A DNA stretch of 64,000 bases from Chryseobacterium sp. ON_d1 (GTDB lineage: Bacteria; Bacteroidota; Bacteroidia; Flavobacteriales; Weeksellaceae), in assembly GCF_006829085.1 (NCBI RefSeq), contig NZ_BJTC01000010.1:1-64000 (forward strand), read 5' to 3'. Under the pieces are notes generated by a model. It was not told the origin of the DNA. It did not search any database and saw nothing but the letters and a program-made list of their open reading frames with translations. Positions 1 through 8,308 of the stretch are shown piece after piece. The number at the start of each line of letters is the position of its first letter. Position 1 is the first letter of the stretch. Made by a program: the position numbers and the translations under genes.

Positions 1-29
1 CCTGAGCCAGGATCAAACTCTCCATTGTA
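1..29 (-). rRNA. 16S rRNA, 5' end only (partial)
   Basis: Read on the minus strand, these bases contain the universal 16S 5' sequence AGAGTTTGATCCTGGCTCAG (the 27F primer site), so a small-subunit rRNA gene starts here and runs leftward out of the window. Only about 29 bases are present. The exact mature 5' end is a guess based on the bases just before the conserved block. Confidence 0.95.
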
Positions 30-167
30 TGTTTGTCTGACTCACTCAAAGTTTTTAACGCTTTAGTTTTTCCTTACTTGGTTGTTATATTGTATGTCAA
101 TGATCTTTATATCTTTCGCTTTTCACGAAGCAATCTCTCTGTCAGTGTCGCTCCGTATTTGCGAATG

Positions 168-199
168 CAAAAGTAAAACTTTATTTCTTAATGACCAAA
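168..199 (-). promoter_or_regulatory. rrn promoter candidate, 16S-proximal
   Basis: On the minus strand TACTTTTG (168-175) matches the Bacteroidota -7 consensus TAnnTTTG, and TTTG (196-199) sits 20 bases upstream as the -33 element. It lies about 140 bases before the 16S 5' end and points at it. Confidence 0.65.
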
Positions 200-293
200 T
201 GTTTCTAAAGAAAATTTTAAAGTTTTTTAAGTAACCTTAATTCCTTTACTAACCCTCAATCATCCTACTCCTGCGCTCCCTTAATTGGGACTG

Positions 294-324
294 CAAAGAT
301 ACAAACTCTTTTTTATCCCGCAAC
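294..324 (-). promoter_or_regulatory. rrn promoter candidate, middle
   Basis: On the minus strand TATCTTTG (294-301) matches the -7 consensus, with GTTG (321-324) 19 bases upstream as an imperfect -33 element and an A/T tract just beyond it that could act as an UP-like element. Confidence 0.6.
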
Positions 325-439
325 TCTTTTTTAAAAAAAGTTTAAAGTTTTTTTCGCCTGTTTCTTTTTTGAAGTAATAATGTTTTTGCCTATCTAAAGG
401 CTCTCCTGCGCTACTGATCTACTCTCGTTTTCAGTGGGG

Positions 440-467
440 CAAAGATAACAACTTCATACAACGCAAA
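440..467 (-). promoter_or_regulatory. rrn promoter candidate, distal
   Basis: A second TATCTTTG (440-447) on the minus strand, identical to the middle element, has TTTG (464-467) 16 bases upstream. The GGGGC just before the element differs from the other two copies. Confidence 0.5.
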
Positions 468-609
468 ACAAGTTTATTTAACATAAATTTTACCGTTTCG
501 TAATATTAAACCCTAAACCACTGAAAATAAGGAAGAAAAATTTAACTAACAAAAATTACTCAGTCCATTCTTTCCAATATGAACCATAAAAAACTGCTAT
601 AATTGATGT

Positions 610-1287
610 TTATGGGTTCTTTTCTTTATAGATTACGCTCAAAAATTCTGCATAAGACTTTTCAAGACCAATAATATCTCCCGATTTCAGGTTTAAACCT
701 CCTACTCCTGAGTTATCGGATTTTACTTTTAAAGAAGAAACCTGGAAATACAGATTGTCATCATTCGCTTTTGGCTGAACTTTAACTGTAGACCCTAACA
801 ATTTTTTTGTTGAGATGGTATAGATTTCTCCCGGAACAATTTTTAATTTTAAAAACGATCTGGGCGAAATAGTATAATCTTTTCGGTTGACACTTATTTT
901 CTGATCTTTTTCAGAAGAGGCAAATATATACATATCGCCATGTTTAGCAGCTAATTTTTCTTTGGGCGTATAGTATAAAGCAACTTTATAATTCGCAGCA
1001 TTGAATGGCTGGGGTGTGCCGTCAATATTTTCGAAAGGCTTTAACTCAAACGTATTGGCACCGATCTCTTTTGCCTTTTTATATACTGAAGAAAATACAA
1101 GTGCATCATCTTTTGAAAATCCCTGTACTTCTATTTCTCCTAAATAAACAGCATCTGTAGCATCTTCTTTTCTGTAGAAGAATTTATCTGTGTTATCATT
1201 TGTCTTTTCCACCCTGGTCATATAAACATTCTGCGCGCTCCACAGCTGGATACATACTACAGAAAAGATGATTGCAATATTCTTCAT
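610..1287 (-). CDS. Hypothetical exported protein
   Basis: I do not recognise the family of this 225-residue protein. I chose the ATG at 1287 because it gives a clean signal peptide (MKNIAIIFSVV..., cleavage near WSAQ). The longer reading from 1329 would overlap the upstream rfbD-like gene and put 14 non-hydrophobic residues in front of the signal. The mature part is mixed alpha/beta with no obvious motif or cysteine pattern. It starts 7 bases after rfbD ends and is probably cotranscribed with it. Since it is exported, its role is presumably in the periplasm or at the surface; nothing more can be said. Confidence 0.7.
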   Translation of the reverse strand: MKNIAIIFSVVCIQLWSAQNVYMTRVEKTNDNTDKFFYRKEDATDAVYLGEIEVQGFSKDDALVFSSVYKKAKEIGANTFELKPFENIDGTPQPFNAANYKVALYYTPKEKLAAKHGDMYIFASSEKDQKISVNRKDYTISPRSFLKLKIVPGEIYTISTKKLLGSTVKVQPKANDDNLYFQVSSLKVKSDNSGVGGLNLKSGDIIGLEKSYAEFLSVIYKEKNP

Positions 1288-1294
1288 ATATATA

Positions 1295-2158
1295 TTATTG
1301 ATGTGAAAGTATTTCAACACATTCTTCAAGACTGTTTTCCCAATGCCTTGGTTCTATGTGATATGTTTCCTCTATTTTGTCCAGAGACATTGTACTTCTC
1401 GCTGGTCTTTTGGCAGGAGTGGGATACTGTTCGGTTGTTAAAGCATTTAATTTTATCGTTGATTTTGAGAACTCAGCAATTTTTTTTGCAAATTCAAACC
1501 AGGTCGTCTCCGGATAGTTTGAAAAATGGAAAATTCCATAGGTTTTTTGTGGAGCCTGAATGATCTCTATAATGGCTTCTGCCAAATCATTGGCATTAGT
1601 AGGCTGCCCGTACTGGTCAGCTACGATTCCCAACTCATCTTTCTGAGAGAACAGATTCAACATTGTTTTTACAAAATTCTTATTGAATTCAGAGTATAAC
1701 CATGAAGTTCTCAGAATGATCGTTTTGGGATTAATTTCCAGAGCAAGCTCCTCTCCCTTTCTTTTTGATTCTCCGTAAACTCCTATAGGATTGGTAAAAT
1801 CATCTTCAGAATAAGGAAGATTAGTGGTTCCATCAAAAACATAGTCCGTTGAAACATGAATCAGAGTAGATTTATAGTCTGCACAAGCCTGAGCAAGATG
1901 AGCTACTCCGCTTGCATTTACCGCAAAGGCTTTTTCTTTTTCTTTTTCTGCCAGATCAACCGCTGTATATGCAGAAGCATTGATGCAGTAATCAGGTTTG
2001 TTATCATAAAAAAAATCGTTCACCTGCTCTTCATTGGTAACATCTAAGGTGGATGAATCTGTAAATAAGAATTCATATTGATGTTCAAAATCAGGAGCTA
2101 TCTTTTTTATACAGTTTCCTAATTGCCCGTTACTACCTATTACTGCTATTTTCTTCAT
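1295..2158 (-). CDS. rfbD: dTDP-4-dehydrorhamnose reductase (RmlD/RfbD family)
   Basis: This 287-residue short-chain dehydrogenase/reductase of the RmlD group would reduce dTDP-4-keto-L-rhamnose to dTDP-L-rhamnose with NAD(P)H, the last step of the rhamnose donor pathway. The N-terminal GSNGQLG is the Rossmann nucleotide motif. HVSTDYVFDG and YGESKRKGE give the catalytic Thr/Tyr-Lys (YxxxK) set, and RTSWLYS and GQPTNANDLA are typical RmlD sequence blocks. Length fits the family (~285-300). No rmlA, rmlB or rmlC partner is visible here, so it may act with genes elsewhere. It is consistent with the polysaccharide genes further along the same strand. Confidence 0.9.
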   Translation of the reverse strand: MKKIAVIGSNGQLGNCIKKIAPDFEHQYEFLFTDSSTLDVTNEEQVNDFFYDNKPDYCINASAYTAVDLAEKEKEKAFAVNASGVAHLAQACADYKSTLIHVSTDYVFDGTTNLPYSEDDFTNPIGVYGESKRKGEELALEINPKTIILRTSWLYSEFNKNFVKTMLNLFSQKDELGIVADQYGQPTNANDLAEAIIEIIQAPQKTYGIFHFSNYPETTWFEFAKKIAEFSKSTIKLNALTTEQYPTPAKRPARSTMSLDKIEETYHIEPRHWENSLEECVEILSHQ

Positions 2159-2202
2159 TTATTTATTATTTAATTTAATTGGAACCTCAATAAGAAATGG
2201 AT

Positions 2203-2688
2203 CTAAGAGTTTTTAGCATTTTGGGTTCTCAAGAACTTCACTCTTGACTGGAAGTCTTTCTGAATAAGATCTACATAGAATTTATCAAAAATTCCTTTGA
2301 TTTCTTCCGGATGCACTTCAGATTTTCTTGTTTTAACATTGAAATAAATAACAGTCACCCAAAGTACAGCATGAATTGTTTTTTCATCCAGGCTTTTCAT
2401 CAGGATTTCGACTTTTGCCGTTCTGTCCTGTACATCGATGGTTTTGCTGCTGATTACTACCTGAGTGTTGTATCTTACTTCTTTTAGGTAGGCGATTTCA
2501 TTTTGAATTGCAATCCATGTACAGCCTGTTTTCTTGGTATATTCTTCGTAGGTAAAACCATAAAATGTTTCTACATGATCCTCTCTGGCATTGAACATAT
2601 AATCAAGATATTTCACATTATTCAAATGTCCTATCGGATCACAGTCACTAAACCTCACTTTTACCGTGGTTGATACTTCTTTTTCCAT
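2203..2688 (-). CDS. Acyl-CoA thioesterase, 4HBT/YbgC-like hot-dog
   Basis: This 161-residue single hot-dog protein has the 4-hydroxybenzoyl-CoA thioesterase signature near the N-terminus: RFSDCDPIGHLNNVKYLDYM, with Asp in DPIGHLNN as the likely catalytic residue. Such enzymes hydrolyse acyl-CoA or acyl-ACP thioesters in the cytoplasm; the substrate cannot be deduced. It lies 70 bases downstream of the envelope operon terminator at 2705-2727 and 44 bases before rfbD, so it may have its own promoter. It is separate from the second thioesterase inside the pigment locus. Confidence 0.85.
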   Translation of the reverse strand: MEKEVSTTVKVRFSDCDPIGHLNNVKYLDYMFNAREDHVETFYGFTYEEYTKKTGCTWIAIQNEIAYLKEVRYNTQVVISSKTIDVQDRTAKVEILMKSLDEKTIHAVLWVTVIYFNVKTRKSEVHPEEIKGIFDKFYVDLIQKDFQSRVKFLRTQNAKNS

Positions 2689-2704
2689 TCCGCAAAAATA
2701 AAAA

Positions 2705-2727
2705 AACCACCTCTAAAAGAGGTGGTT
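2705..2727 (-). terminator. Rho-independent terminator of the bamA-ompH operon
   Basis: A perfect 9-bp stem (AACCACCTC / GAGGTGGTT) with a 5-base loop is followed on the minus strand by a run of T (2694-2706). It sits just after the end of the 167-residue OmpH gene. Confidence 0.85.
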
Positions 2728-2758
2728 AGTTTTATAAATCTTTGTTAATTTGCCGAAA

Positions 2759-3262
2759 TTATTGAATTCCTAGTTCTTTTTTTACAGCAGCAGTAGCATC
2801 TGGTCCTGCTTTATAAAGGAATGCCGTTGAGTTTGCATCCATAATGTAGTCATAACCGTTAGCTTTAGCTACTTTTTCTACAGCATCATTTAATTTCTTT
2901 TCAATAGGTCCGAAAGCTACATCCTGCTTAGACTGCAGATCTTTTTGAGCTTTGTCCTGCATTTGCTGGATTTCATCTGCTAATTTTTTCATCTCCTCTT
3001 CTCTTGCTTTGTTTTCATCAGCTGTTTTTTTAGGAGCTTCTGTCTGATATTGCTGATATTTAGTCTGAGCAGCGTCTGCTTTTTTCTTAATCTCAGCTTG
3101 TTTAGTATCTAAGAATGTTTTTAGATCAGCATCTGCTTTCTTTTTCTCCGGCATAGCGTTAAGAACTCCCATTACATCTAAAGTAGCAATTTTTTGAGCT
3201 TTTGCCATACCTACAGATACAACCATCATTACTGCTGCAAATAATACACTTAATTTTTTCAT
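2759..3262 (-). CDS. OmpH/Skp family periplasmic chaperone (paralogue 1)
   Basis: This 167-residue protein has a signal peptide (MKKLSVLFAAVMMVVSVGMAKA) and a Skp/OmpH layout. A short beta segment (KIATLDVMGVLNAMPEKK) leads into a long Lys/Glu/Gln-rich coiled coil at about residues 40-120, followed by a return segment (GYDYIMDANSTAFLYKAGPD) typical of the family. Skp trimers hold unfolded outer-membrane proteins in the periplasm for delivery to BamA, which is encoded two genes upstream. It is the last gene of the run before the terminator at 2705-2727. Confidence 0.9.
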   Translation of the reverse strand: MKKLSVLFAAVMMVVSVGMAKAQKIATLDVMGVLNAMPEKKKADADLKTFLDTKQAEIKKKADAAQTKYQQYQTEAPKKTADENKAREEEMKKLADEIQQMQDKAQKDLQSKQDVAFGPIEKKLNDAVEKVAKANGYDYIMDANSTAFLYKAGPDATAAVKKELGIQ

Positions 3263-3327
3263 AACTGGTAAATAAATAATTTAATTTGTTTTTAGATTTT
3301 AAAATATAGCAAAAGTTAATTTTAAAA

Positions 3328-3882
3328 TTATTTTTTGCTTTTGCTATTTGTTTTTTCCTTCTTATCTGTTCCTTTTAACAGAATAGATAATACTTTTTCG
3401 GTATAATCATACTTTGACTGAAGGAAAATAACACTAATGTTATTGCTTTTATCAAGAACTATGCCCAAGCCGTTTTTTTCGGACATTGTTTTGATGGCTC
3501 CCCAGATCTGGTCCTGAAAAGGCTGCACCAGATTGGTTCTCAGTTTTGTGATTTCACCGTTAGCTCCAAAACGTAAGCTTGTTGTCGTTTTAATATTTTT
3601 ATCAAGGTCCGTTACTTCTTTTTCTCTAAGTTTAAGCTGGTCCCCTATCAATAAAACTTTTTCACTCTCAAAAGCAGCCTTTTTTCTTTCATATTCAGAT
3701 TGAAGGCTTTGAAGTTCAGATTCCCAGGTATCGATCTGAGAATTTAATCTTGCTTCAGCTTCTTTATACTGAGGTAATTTATTCAAAATTTCATTAGTAT
3801 CCACTACTCCTATTTTCTGAGCATTGCCCAATCCGAAAATCAGAAGTAATATGAATATGAAAGTTATTTTAAAGTGCTTCAT
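3328..3882 (-). CDS. OmpH/Skp family periplasmic chaperone (paralogue 2)
   Basis: This 184-residue exported protein (signal peptide ending near GLGNAQ) has the same plan as its downstream neighbour: KIGVVDTNEILNKLPQYKEA, a central coiled coil at about residues 45-110, and GLGIVLDKSNNISVIFLQSKYD. It ends in a Lys/Ser-rich tail (KKEKTNSKSKK) that the other paralogue lacks. It begins 8 bases after bamA ends, so the two are almost certainly translated from one mRNA. A tandem pair of OmpH genes after bamA is common in Bacteroidota. Confidence 0.9.
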   Translation of the reverse strand: MKHFKITFIFILLLIFGLGNAQKIGVVDTNEILNKLPQYKEAEARLNSQIDTWESELQSLQSEYERKKAAFESEKVLLIGDQLKLREKEVTDLDKNIKTTTSLRFGANGEITKLRTNLVQPFQDQIWGAIKTMSEKNGLGIVLDKSNNISVIFLQSKYDYTEKVLSILLKGTDKKEKTNSKSKK

Positions 3883-3890
3883 ATTTGTAA

Positions 3891-6425
3891 TTATAATGTT
3901 TGGTTCATCAAGAAGTGGTTACGCCATCCGGACTTGTCACCTGACAATGTTTTATCAAGACCAAGCGCGAAGTCAAATCCGATTAATCCAAATGCTCCCA
4001 TATAAACCCTTACTCCTACACCGACTGATCTTTTCAACTGGAACGGGCTGTAAGTACTCCATGAATTCCATACGTTACCTCCTTCAGCAAATGTCAATGC
4101 ATAAATTTTTGCAGTCTGGCTCATTGAGATCGGGTATCTTAATTCTAAGGTAAATCTGTTATAGATGGTACCTCCTCCTTTCTGGGTAATATCTTCTGCC
4201 TGACCTCCTTCTGTGGTGGCATTTTCGTACCCTCTTAAAGGAATCAATTCTCTACCGTCATATCTTCCTCCGAAAAGTCCTGTACCTCCCATATAGAATC
4301 TTTCAAATGGCGGTGCTCCCAGTTTACTGTTATATCCGTCCATGAATCCCATTTCAGCAGATGATCTCAGCACAAGTTTTCCGATGATTTCATTGTAAAC
4401 ATCTGCTTTAAACTTGATTTTATAGAACTCCATCCACTTGTACTTGTCAATTGGTGACATCGTAGAGTAATCTTTACTTTTAAATAAAGAGTACGGAGGA
4501 GTCAGTTTTGCTGAAAGCTCTATATTGGATCCCATTGTCGGGAAGATCGGGTCAATACCTGCTGAGTTTCTGCTCAGCCCCAAATTGACACTGAAGTTAT
4601 TGGCTGTACCATTATATTCTGTAGTATCACCAAACTGGAACGGATAATTGTTGAAGTCATACTTCTGGAACTGTAATCCTGTATACAGGGAGAAGTAATC
4701 ATCAGGCCAGTTCAATAATCTGTTCAATCCTGCTGATGCAGAGAAAATGTTCAATTTTTGAGCACTTCCATATTGGTCTGTATATCTTACTCTTGAGTTG
4801 TTCAAACTTACAGAGAGAGCAGTTGCCCTTGTACCGAATAACCAAGGTTCCGTGAATGATACTCCATAGTTCTGGAAGTACTGTCCTGCCTGTACCTGAA
4901 TAGAGAAAGTCTGTCCGTCTCCCTGAGGTACCGGTTTGAAATCTTTGAACTTAAGGAAGTTCTTTAATGAAAAGTTATTAAATGTAAGTCCTAAAGTCCC
5001 AATAAAGCTGTTACCACCGTAACCTGCCTGCAGCTGTACCTGAGAAGATCCTTTTTCTACCAGTTTCCAGTTGATATCTACAGTATTATCCTGCTGATTG
5101 GGTTGGATATCCTGTCCAATCTGCTGGGGATCAAAGAATGACATCCCTGCAAGATCGAAATATGTTCTTTTAATTTCTGTTTTCTTGAATAATTCTCCCG
5201 GTTTTGTTCTCAGTGCTCTAAGAATTACGTGGTCATGGGTAGTTGTATTTCCCTGCCATGTTACTTTATTCCAGGTAGCCTGCTCTCCTTCATTAATTCT
5301 TACTTCAAGGTTTACGGCATCTCCTGATACTGATTTTTCAACAGGTGTTACGTTGGAGAAAAGGTAACCATTGTTCATATAAACAGATTTGATATCTGAA
5401 TCGTCTTCTTTACCTCCGTCTTCTCCTACTTTTTTGTTGAAACCTACAGCATCGTAGATATCTCCTTTTTTATATCCAAGTAATCGCTGTAAATATTCTG
5501 TAGCGTATACTGTATTTCCCGTGAATGTAATATCCCCGATATAATATTTTTTACCCTCGTTAAGCTTTACATTGATTTCGTAGTTATTTCTTTTGTTTCT
5601 CCAAACAGAATCAGAAACGATTTTCGCATCTCTGTATCCCAGGGAGTTGTAATAACTGATAAGGCTTTGCTTATCCTCCTGATATTTATCTTCAATGAAT
5701 TTTGAGGATTTCAGAATCCCGCCGATACCGAAACGTTTTTGTTTTGTTTCTTTGAAAGCTTTGTTTCTAAGCTTTCTATCGGAAACATTTTCGTTCCCTT
5801 CGAATTCAATATGGTCAATTTTAATTCTTTTCCCTTTATCTACATTAATTGTCCAGTCTACTAAGGCAGGATCTCCTGCATTTACTTTATCCTGGATACT
5901 GATTTTGGCATCTGCAAAACCTTTTTTAATATAATCTTTAGGAACATTGGTTTTAAGGCTTGAAACCAGGTTTTGAGTAATTTTGGTTCCAGGTTTAAGG
6001 TTGTTATCCTTTGCCAGTTTTTCACTTTTAGATTTACCGATTCCTTTCCCTGTAAATTTTACTTCTCCAAGTTCCTTCAGATCCTGCAGGTAAAATTTCA
6101 GAACGATTGTCTGTCCTTCAATGCTTTGAACATAAACTTCCACCTCAGAAAAAGATTGGGTATCCCAAAGCTTTTTTACAGCATTGCTGATTTTCTGTCC
6201 CGGAATGTCTACACTCTCTCCCTTTGTAAGGCCCGTAAATCTTAAGATCTGAGCTGGTGTATATTTTTTTACCCCATCTACAACGATGTCTTTAAGTGTG
6301 TAAGTACCTGCCTCATTTTCTGCATGTACAGCATTATTTACTTTTGTGCTGTCTTGTGGAGTTACTTGTCCATAAAAATGTGCAGAAGCAGCAAACATAA
6401 TGATGGGTAATAGTCTAAACTTCAT
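3891..6425 (-). CDS. bamA: Outer membrane protein assembly factor BamA
   Basis: This 844-residue Omp85 protein would be the core of the BAM complex, folding beta-barrel proteins into the outer membrane. It has a signal peptide (ending HFYGQ). The N-terminal half (about residues 45-420) contains repeated POTRA-like segments, for example YTLKDIVVDGVKKYTPAQIL, IKIDHIEFEGNENVSDRKLR and YYIGDITFTGNTVYATEYLQ. The C-terminal barrel (about 450-844) has the conserved loop-6 type motif LIPLRGYEN. It is flanked by uppS upstream and the two ompH genes downstream, the usual Bacteroidota order. Confidence 0.96.
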   Translation of the reverse strand: MKFRLLPIIMFAASAHFYGQVTPQDSTKVNNAVHAENEAGTYTLKDIVVDGVKKYTPAQILRFTGLTKGESVDIPGQKISNAVKKLWDTQSFSEVEVYVQSIEGQTIVLKFYLQDLKELGEVKFTGKGIGKSKSEKLAKDNNLKPGTKITQNLVSSLKTNVPKDYIKKGFADAKISIQDKVNAGDPALVDWTINVDKGKRIKIDHIEFEGNENVSDRKLRNKAFKETKQKRFGIGGILKSSKFIEDKYQEDKQSLISYYNSLGYRDAKIVSDSVWRNKRNNYEINVKLNEGKKYYIGDITFTGNTVYATEYLQRLLGYKKGDIYDAVGFNKKVGEDGGKEDDSDIKSVYMNNGYLFSNVTPVEKSVSGDAVNLEVRINEGEQATWNKVTWQGNTTTHDHVILRALRTKPGELFKKTEIKRTYFDLAGMSFFDPQQIGQDIQPNQQDNTVDINWKLVEKGSSQVQLQAGYGGNSFIGTLGLTFNNFSLKNFLKFKDFKPVPQGDGQTFSIQVQAGQYFQNYGVSFTEPWLFGTRATALSVSLNNSRVRYTDQYGSAQKLNIFSASAGLNRLLNWPDDYFSLYTGLQFQKYDFNNYPFQFGDTTEYNGTANNFSVNLGLSRNSAGIDPIFPTMGSNIELSAKLTPPYSLFKSKDYSTMSPIDKYKWMEFYKIKFKADVYNEIIGKLVLRSSAEMGFMDGYNSKLGAPPFERFYMGGTGLFGGRYDGRELIPLRGYENATTEGGQAEDITQKGGGTIYNRFTLELRYPISMSQTAKIYALTFAEGGNVWNSWSTYSPFQLKRSVGVGVRVYMGAFGLIGFDFALGLDKTLSGDKSGWRNHFLMNQTL

Positions 6426-6453
6426 TTTATCGAGTCTTTCTTTTCTTAAAATT

Positions 6454-7203
6454 TTATTGGCCTTTTACTTGCTCACCGGTTAAACCGTATCTTCTCTCTT
6501 TGTTTTGATAATCAACAATACATTGAAAGAAAATATCTTTGGTAAAATCCGGCCACAGAACATTTAAAAACTGTAATTCTGCATAAGCGATCTGCCAAAG
6601 CAGGAAATTGCTTATTCTTATTTCACCGCTGGTTCTGATCAGTAAATCTACAGGAGGAAAATCTTTTGTATACAGATAACTTTCAAATAAACTTTCGTTA
6701 ATATCTTCCAGCTCTACTTTTCCTTCTTTTACATCAGAACTTATATTTTTAACGGCTTCCAGTATTTCATTTTGTGAGCCATAGCTTATCGCCAATACAA
6801 GGTTTCCTTTTGTGTTTTCTTTTGTAAGTTCTACTACACGTTCCAGCTGCTCTCTTACTAATGGGGGAAGTTTTTCCAGATTCCCTATCACATGCATTCT
6901 CAATCCTTTGCTGAAGATCTCTTCTGCTTCAAGCAGCAAGGTTTCTACCAACAGATTCATCAGGGTATTCACTTCTTCTGCCGGACGGCTCCAGTTTTCT
7001 GAAGAGAATGTATACAGTGTTAAGTAAGGGATATTGATCTCATTACAGGCATTAATGGCATTCCTTACTGCATTAATGGCATTTTTGTGACCGAAAGTTC
7101 TTTCTTCGCCACGAGATTTTGCCCATCTTCCATTACCATCCATAATGATGGCTACGTGTTTCGGTAAATTCTCAGAATTTATTTTATCTTTAATCAACGA
7201 CAT
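6454..7203 (-). CDS. uppS: Isoprenyl transferase (undecaprenyl diphosphate synthase)
   Basis: This cis-prenyltransferase of ~249 residues would add isopentenyl units to farnesyl diphosphate to make the undecaprenyl carrier used for peptidoglycan and surface polysaccharides. The family block HVAIIMDGNGRWA carries the catalytic Asp (D22), and LYTFSSENWSRP and DLLIRTSGEIRISNFLLWQ are diagnostic. I chose the ATG at 7203. A GTG at 7212 would add three residues but would overlap the end of the upstream gene. It sits between the DUF6089-type gene and bamA, apparently in one operon. Confidence 0.95.
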   Translation of the reverse strand: MSLIKDKINSENLPKHVAIIMDGNGRWAKSRGEERTFGHKNAINAVRNAINACNEINIPYLTLYTFSSENWSRPAEEVNTLMNLLVETLLLEAEEIFSKGLRMHVIGNLEKLPPLVREQLERVVELTKENTKGNLVLAISYGSQNEILEAVKNISSDVKEGKVELEDINESLFESYLYTKDFPPVDLLIRTSGEIRISNFLLWQIAYAELQFLNVLWPDFTKDIFFQCIVDYQNKERRYGLTGEQVKGQ

Positions 7204-7204
7204 A

Positions 7205-8095
7205 TTATTCACAATAACATGGAGGTCTTCCGAACGAATACGTCAGTCCTAAGCTGAATGTATTGATCCAGTCATTGGATCTGTCATCTCCAATATTTCT
7301 CTTTTTAATAAACTCTGCTTCTCTTTCTTTAGAAACTGCATAGTAATTTCCAGACTGTAATAATGAACCACCGGTAGCAGGGTCCAAGATATCAGCATTA
7401 AAAGAAGTTTTTACATCTTTGGAAAGGATCTTACTGTGATCCAACTGATCCGTCAATGTATATCTGAACGTAGCTTCTGCAAATATAGCCCAGGAATGGT
7501 TGAATTTATACTTCAGACCGACACCAAAAGGGATATGCATAGTTACTTTTTTTCCCAATGAATAATTTGTTGTAGTGGTAAAATCCAATTCATTGATCGG
7601 AGCCTGTGCTACACCATCGGCATCTCTTCTGAAATCATTCATAAGTGTAGCTTTCGGCGCATCAAACATCAAAGCACCAACACCTCCGAAGATGTAAGGG
7701 CTTAGCATGCTGATCTGCTCATTATTGACAGGGAAAAAGTTATATTCAAACATTAAACTCGCCTCATACACATTGTTTTTTCCGTATGAGTTTCTATTTC
7801 TTCTGTAATCTTCCTTTGCCGCTTTATCGCTAAACTGAATCTGGTTATATCCTAAATCCAACCTAACGGTCTGATGCGGGTTAAAATTAAATCTATATAA
7901 TAAACCACCATAAAATGGGACACCCCAATCTGACGTTCTGCTTAAATCCAACGGCTTTTGTAAAATATAATTTGTCCTTCCTACATCTCCCACTAGGTTA
8001 CTCATACCTAGACGAACTCCCAATTCGTTTCTTTGTGCTTTGACACTTACCACTCCAAGGAAGGCAAGGAAGCTAAACAATAATTTTTTATTCAT
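7205..8095 (-). CDS. DUF6089-type outer membrane beta-barrel protein
   Basis: This 296-residue exported protein has a signal peptide MNKKLLFSFLAFLGVVSVKA. Repeated amphipathic beta strands with aromatic residues, such as GGLLYRFNFNPHQTVRLDLGYNQ and IFAEATFRYTLTDQLDH, and a final WINTFSLGLTYSFGRPP strand suggest a small outer-membrane barrel. It matches the DUF6089 group that precedes uppS-bamA in many Flavobacteriia. The ATG at 8095 is preferred over one at 8140 because the extra 15 residues would bury the signal peptide and run through the promoter-like element at 8138-8145. Its function is unknown; the operon suggests an envelope-assembly role. Confidence 0.85.
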   Translation of the reverse strand: MNKKLLFSFLAFLGVVSVKAQRNELGVRLGMSNLVGDVGRTNYILQKPLDLSRTSDWGVPFYGGLLYRFNFNPHQTVRLDLGYNQIQFSDKAAKEDYRRNRNSYGKNNVYEASLMFEYNFFPVNNEQISMLSPYIFGGVGALMFDAPKATLMNDFRRDADGVAQAPINELDFTTTTNYSLGKKVTMHIPFGVGLKYKFNHSWAIFAEATFRYTLTDQLDHSKILSKDVKTSFNADILDPATGGSLLQSGNYYAVSKEREAEFIKKRNIGDDRSNDWINTFSLGLTYSFGRPPCYCE

Positions 8096-8137
8096 AAAAG
8101 AATATGGATTTATGGTTATTTTAAAATTTAATTTTTG

Positions 8138-8145
8138 CAAATATA
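8138..8145 (-). promoter_or_regulatory. Promoter -7 element for the envelope operon
   Basis: TATATTTG on the minus strand matches TAnnTTTG and lies 43 bases before the ATG at 8095. I see no good TTTG at the -33 distance, so the call rests on the -7 match and position. Confidence 0.45.
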
Positions 8146-8279
8146 AAACATTTTTATATTAATGATAATCTTAATGTTTAGTTAAAAATAAACAAAAAAA
8201 CATAATTTGTTATAAAGTAAACGGCAAAGTGGCAAAAATATTCTTTTTTTCATAGAATGAAAATATAATAAATATGAAA

Positions 8280-8302
8280 AAACCCCCATTAAATGAGGGT
8301 TT
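8280..8302 (-). terminator. Terminator after the Wzc-like kinase gene
   Basis: A 6-bp stem AAACCC/GGGTTT is followed on the minus strand by a T-run, directly after the stop codon at 8309. The stem is short but well placed at the end of the capsule block. Confidence 0.6.
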
Positions 8303-8308
8303 AATGCT

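Larger units (their letters stand above)
30..609 (-). other. rrn upstream/leader region
   Basis: This is a 580-base stretch without a credible coding sequence between the 16S 5' end and the first protein gene. It carries three spaced copies of a TAnnTTTG element reading toward the 16S gene (listed separately) and AT-rich tracts upstream of them. The last ~130 bases before the 16S gene are probably the transcribed leader used for antitermination and processing; I could not identify a boxA with confidence. Confidence 0.7.

Noticed and set aside
1303..2047. Open reading frames on the plus strand opposite rfbD
   Set aside because: They lie wholly inside a well-supported rfbD-like gene on the other strand and have Cys/Phe/Ile-rich translations typical of antisense shadows.
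2693..2700. TATTTTTG on the minus strand as a promoter for the thioesterase gene
   Set aside because: It is only 5 bases from the start codon and coincides with the T-run of the upstream terminator, so the match is probably fortuitous.
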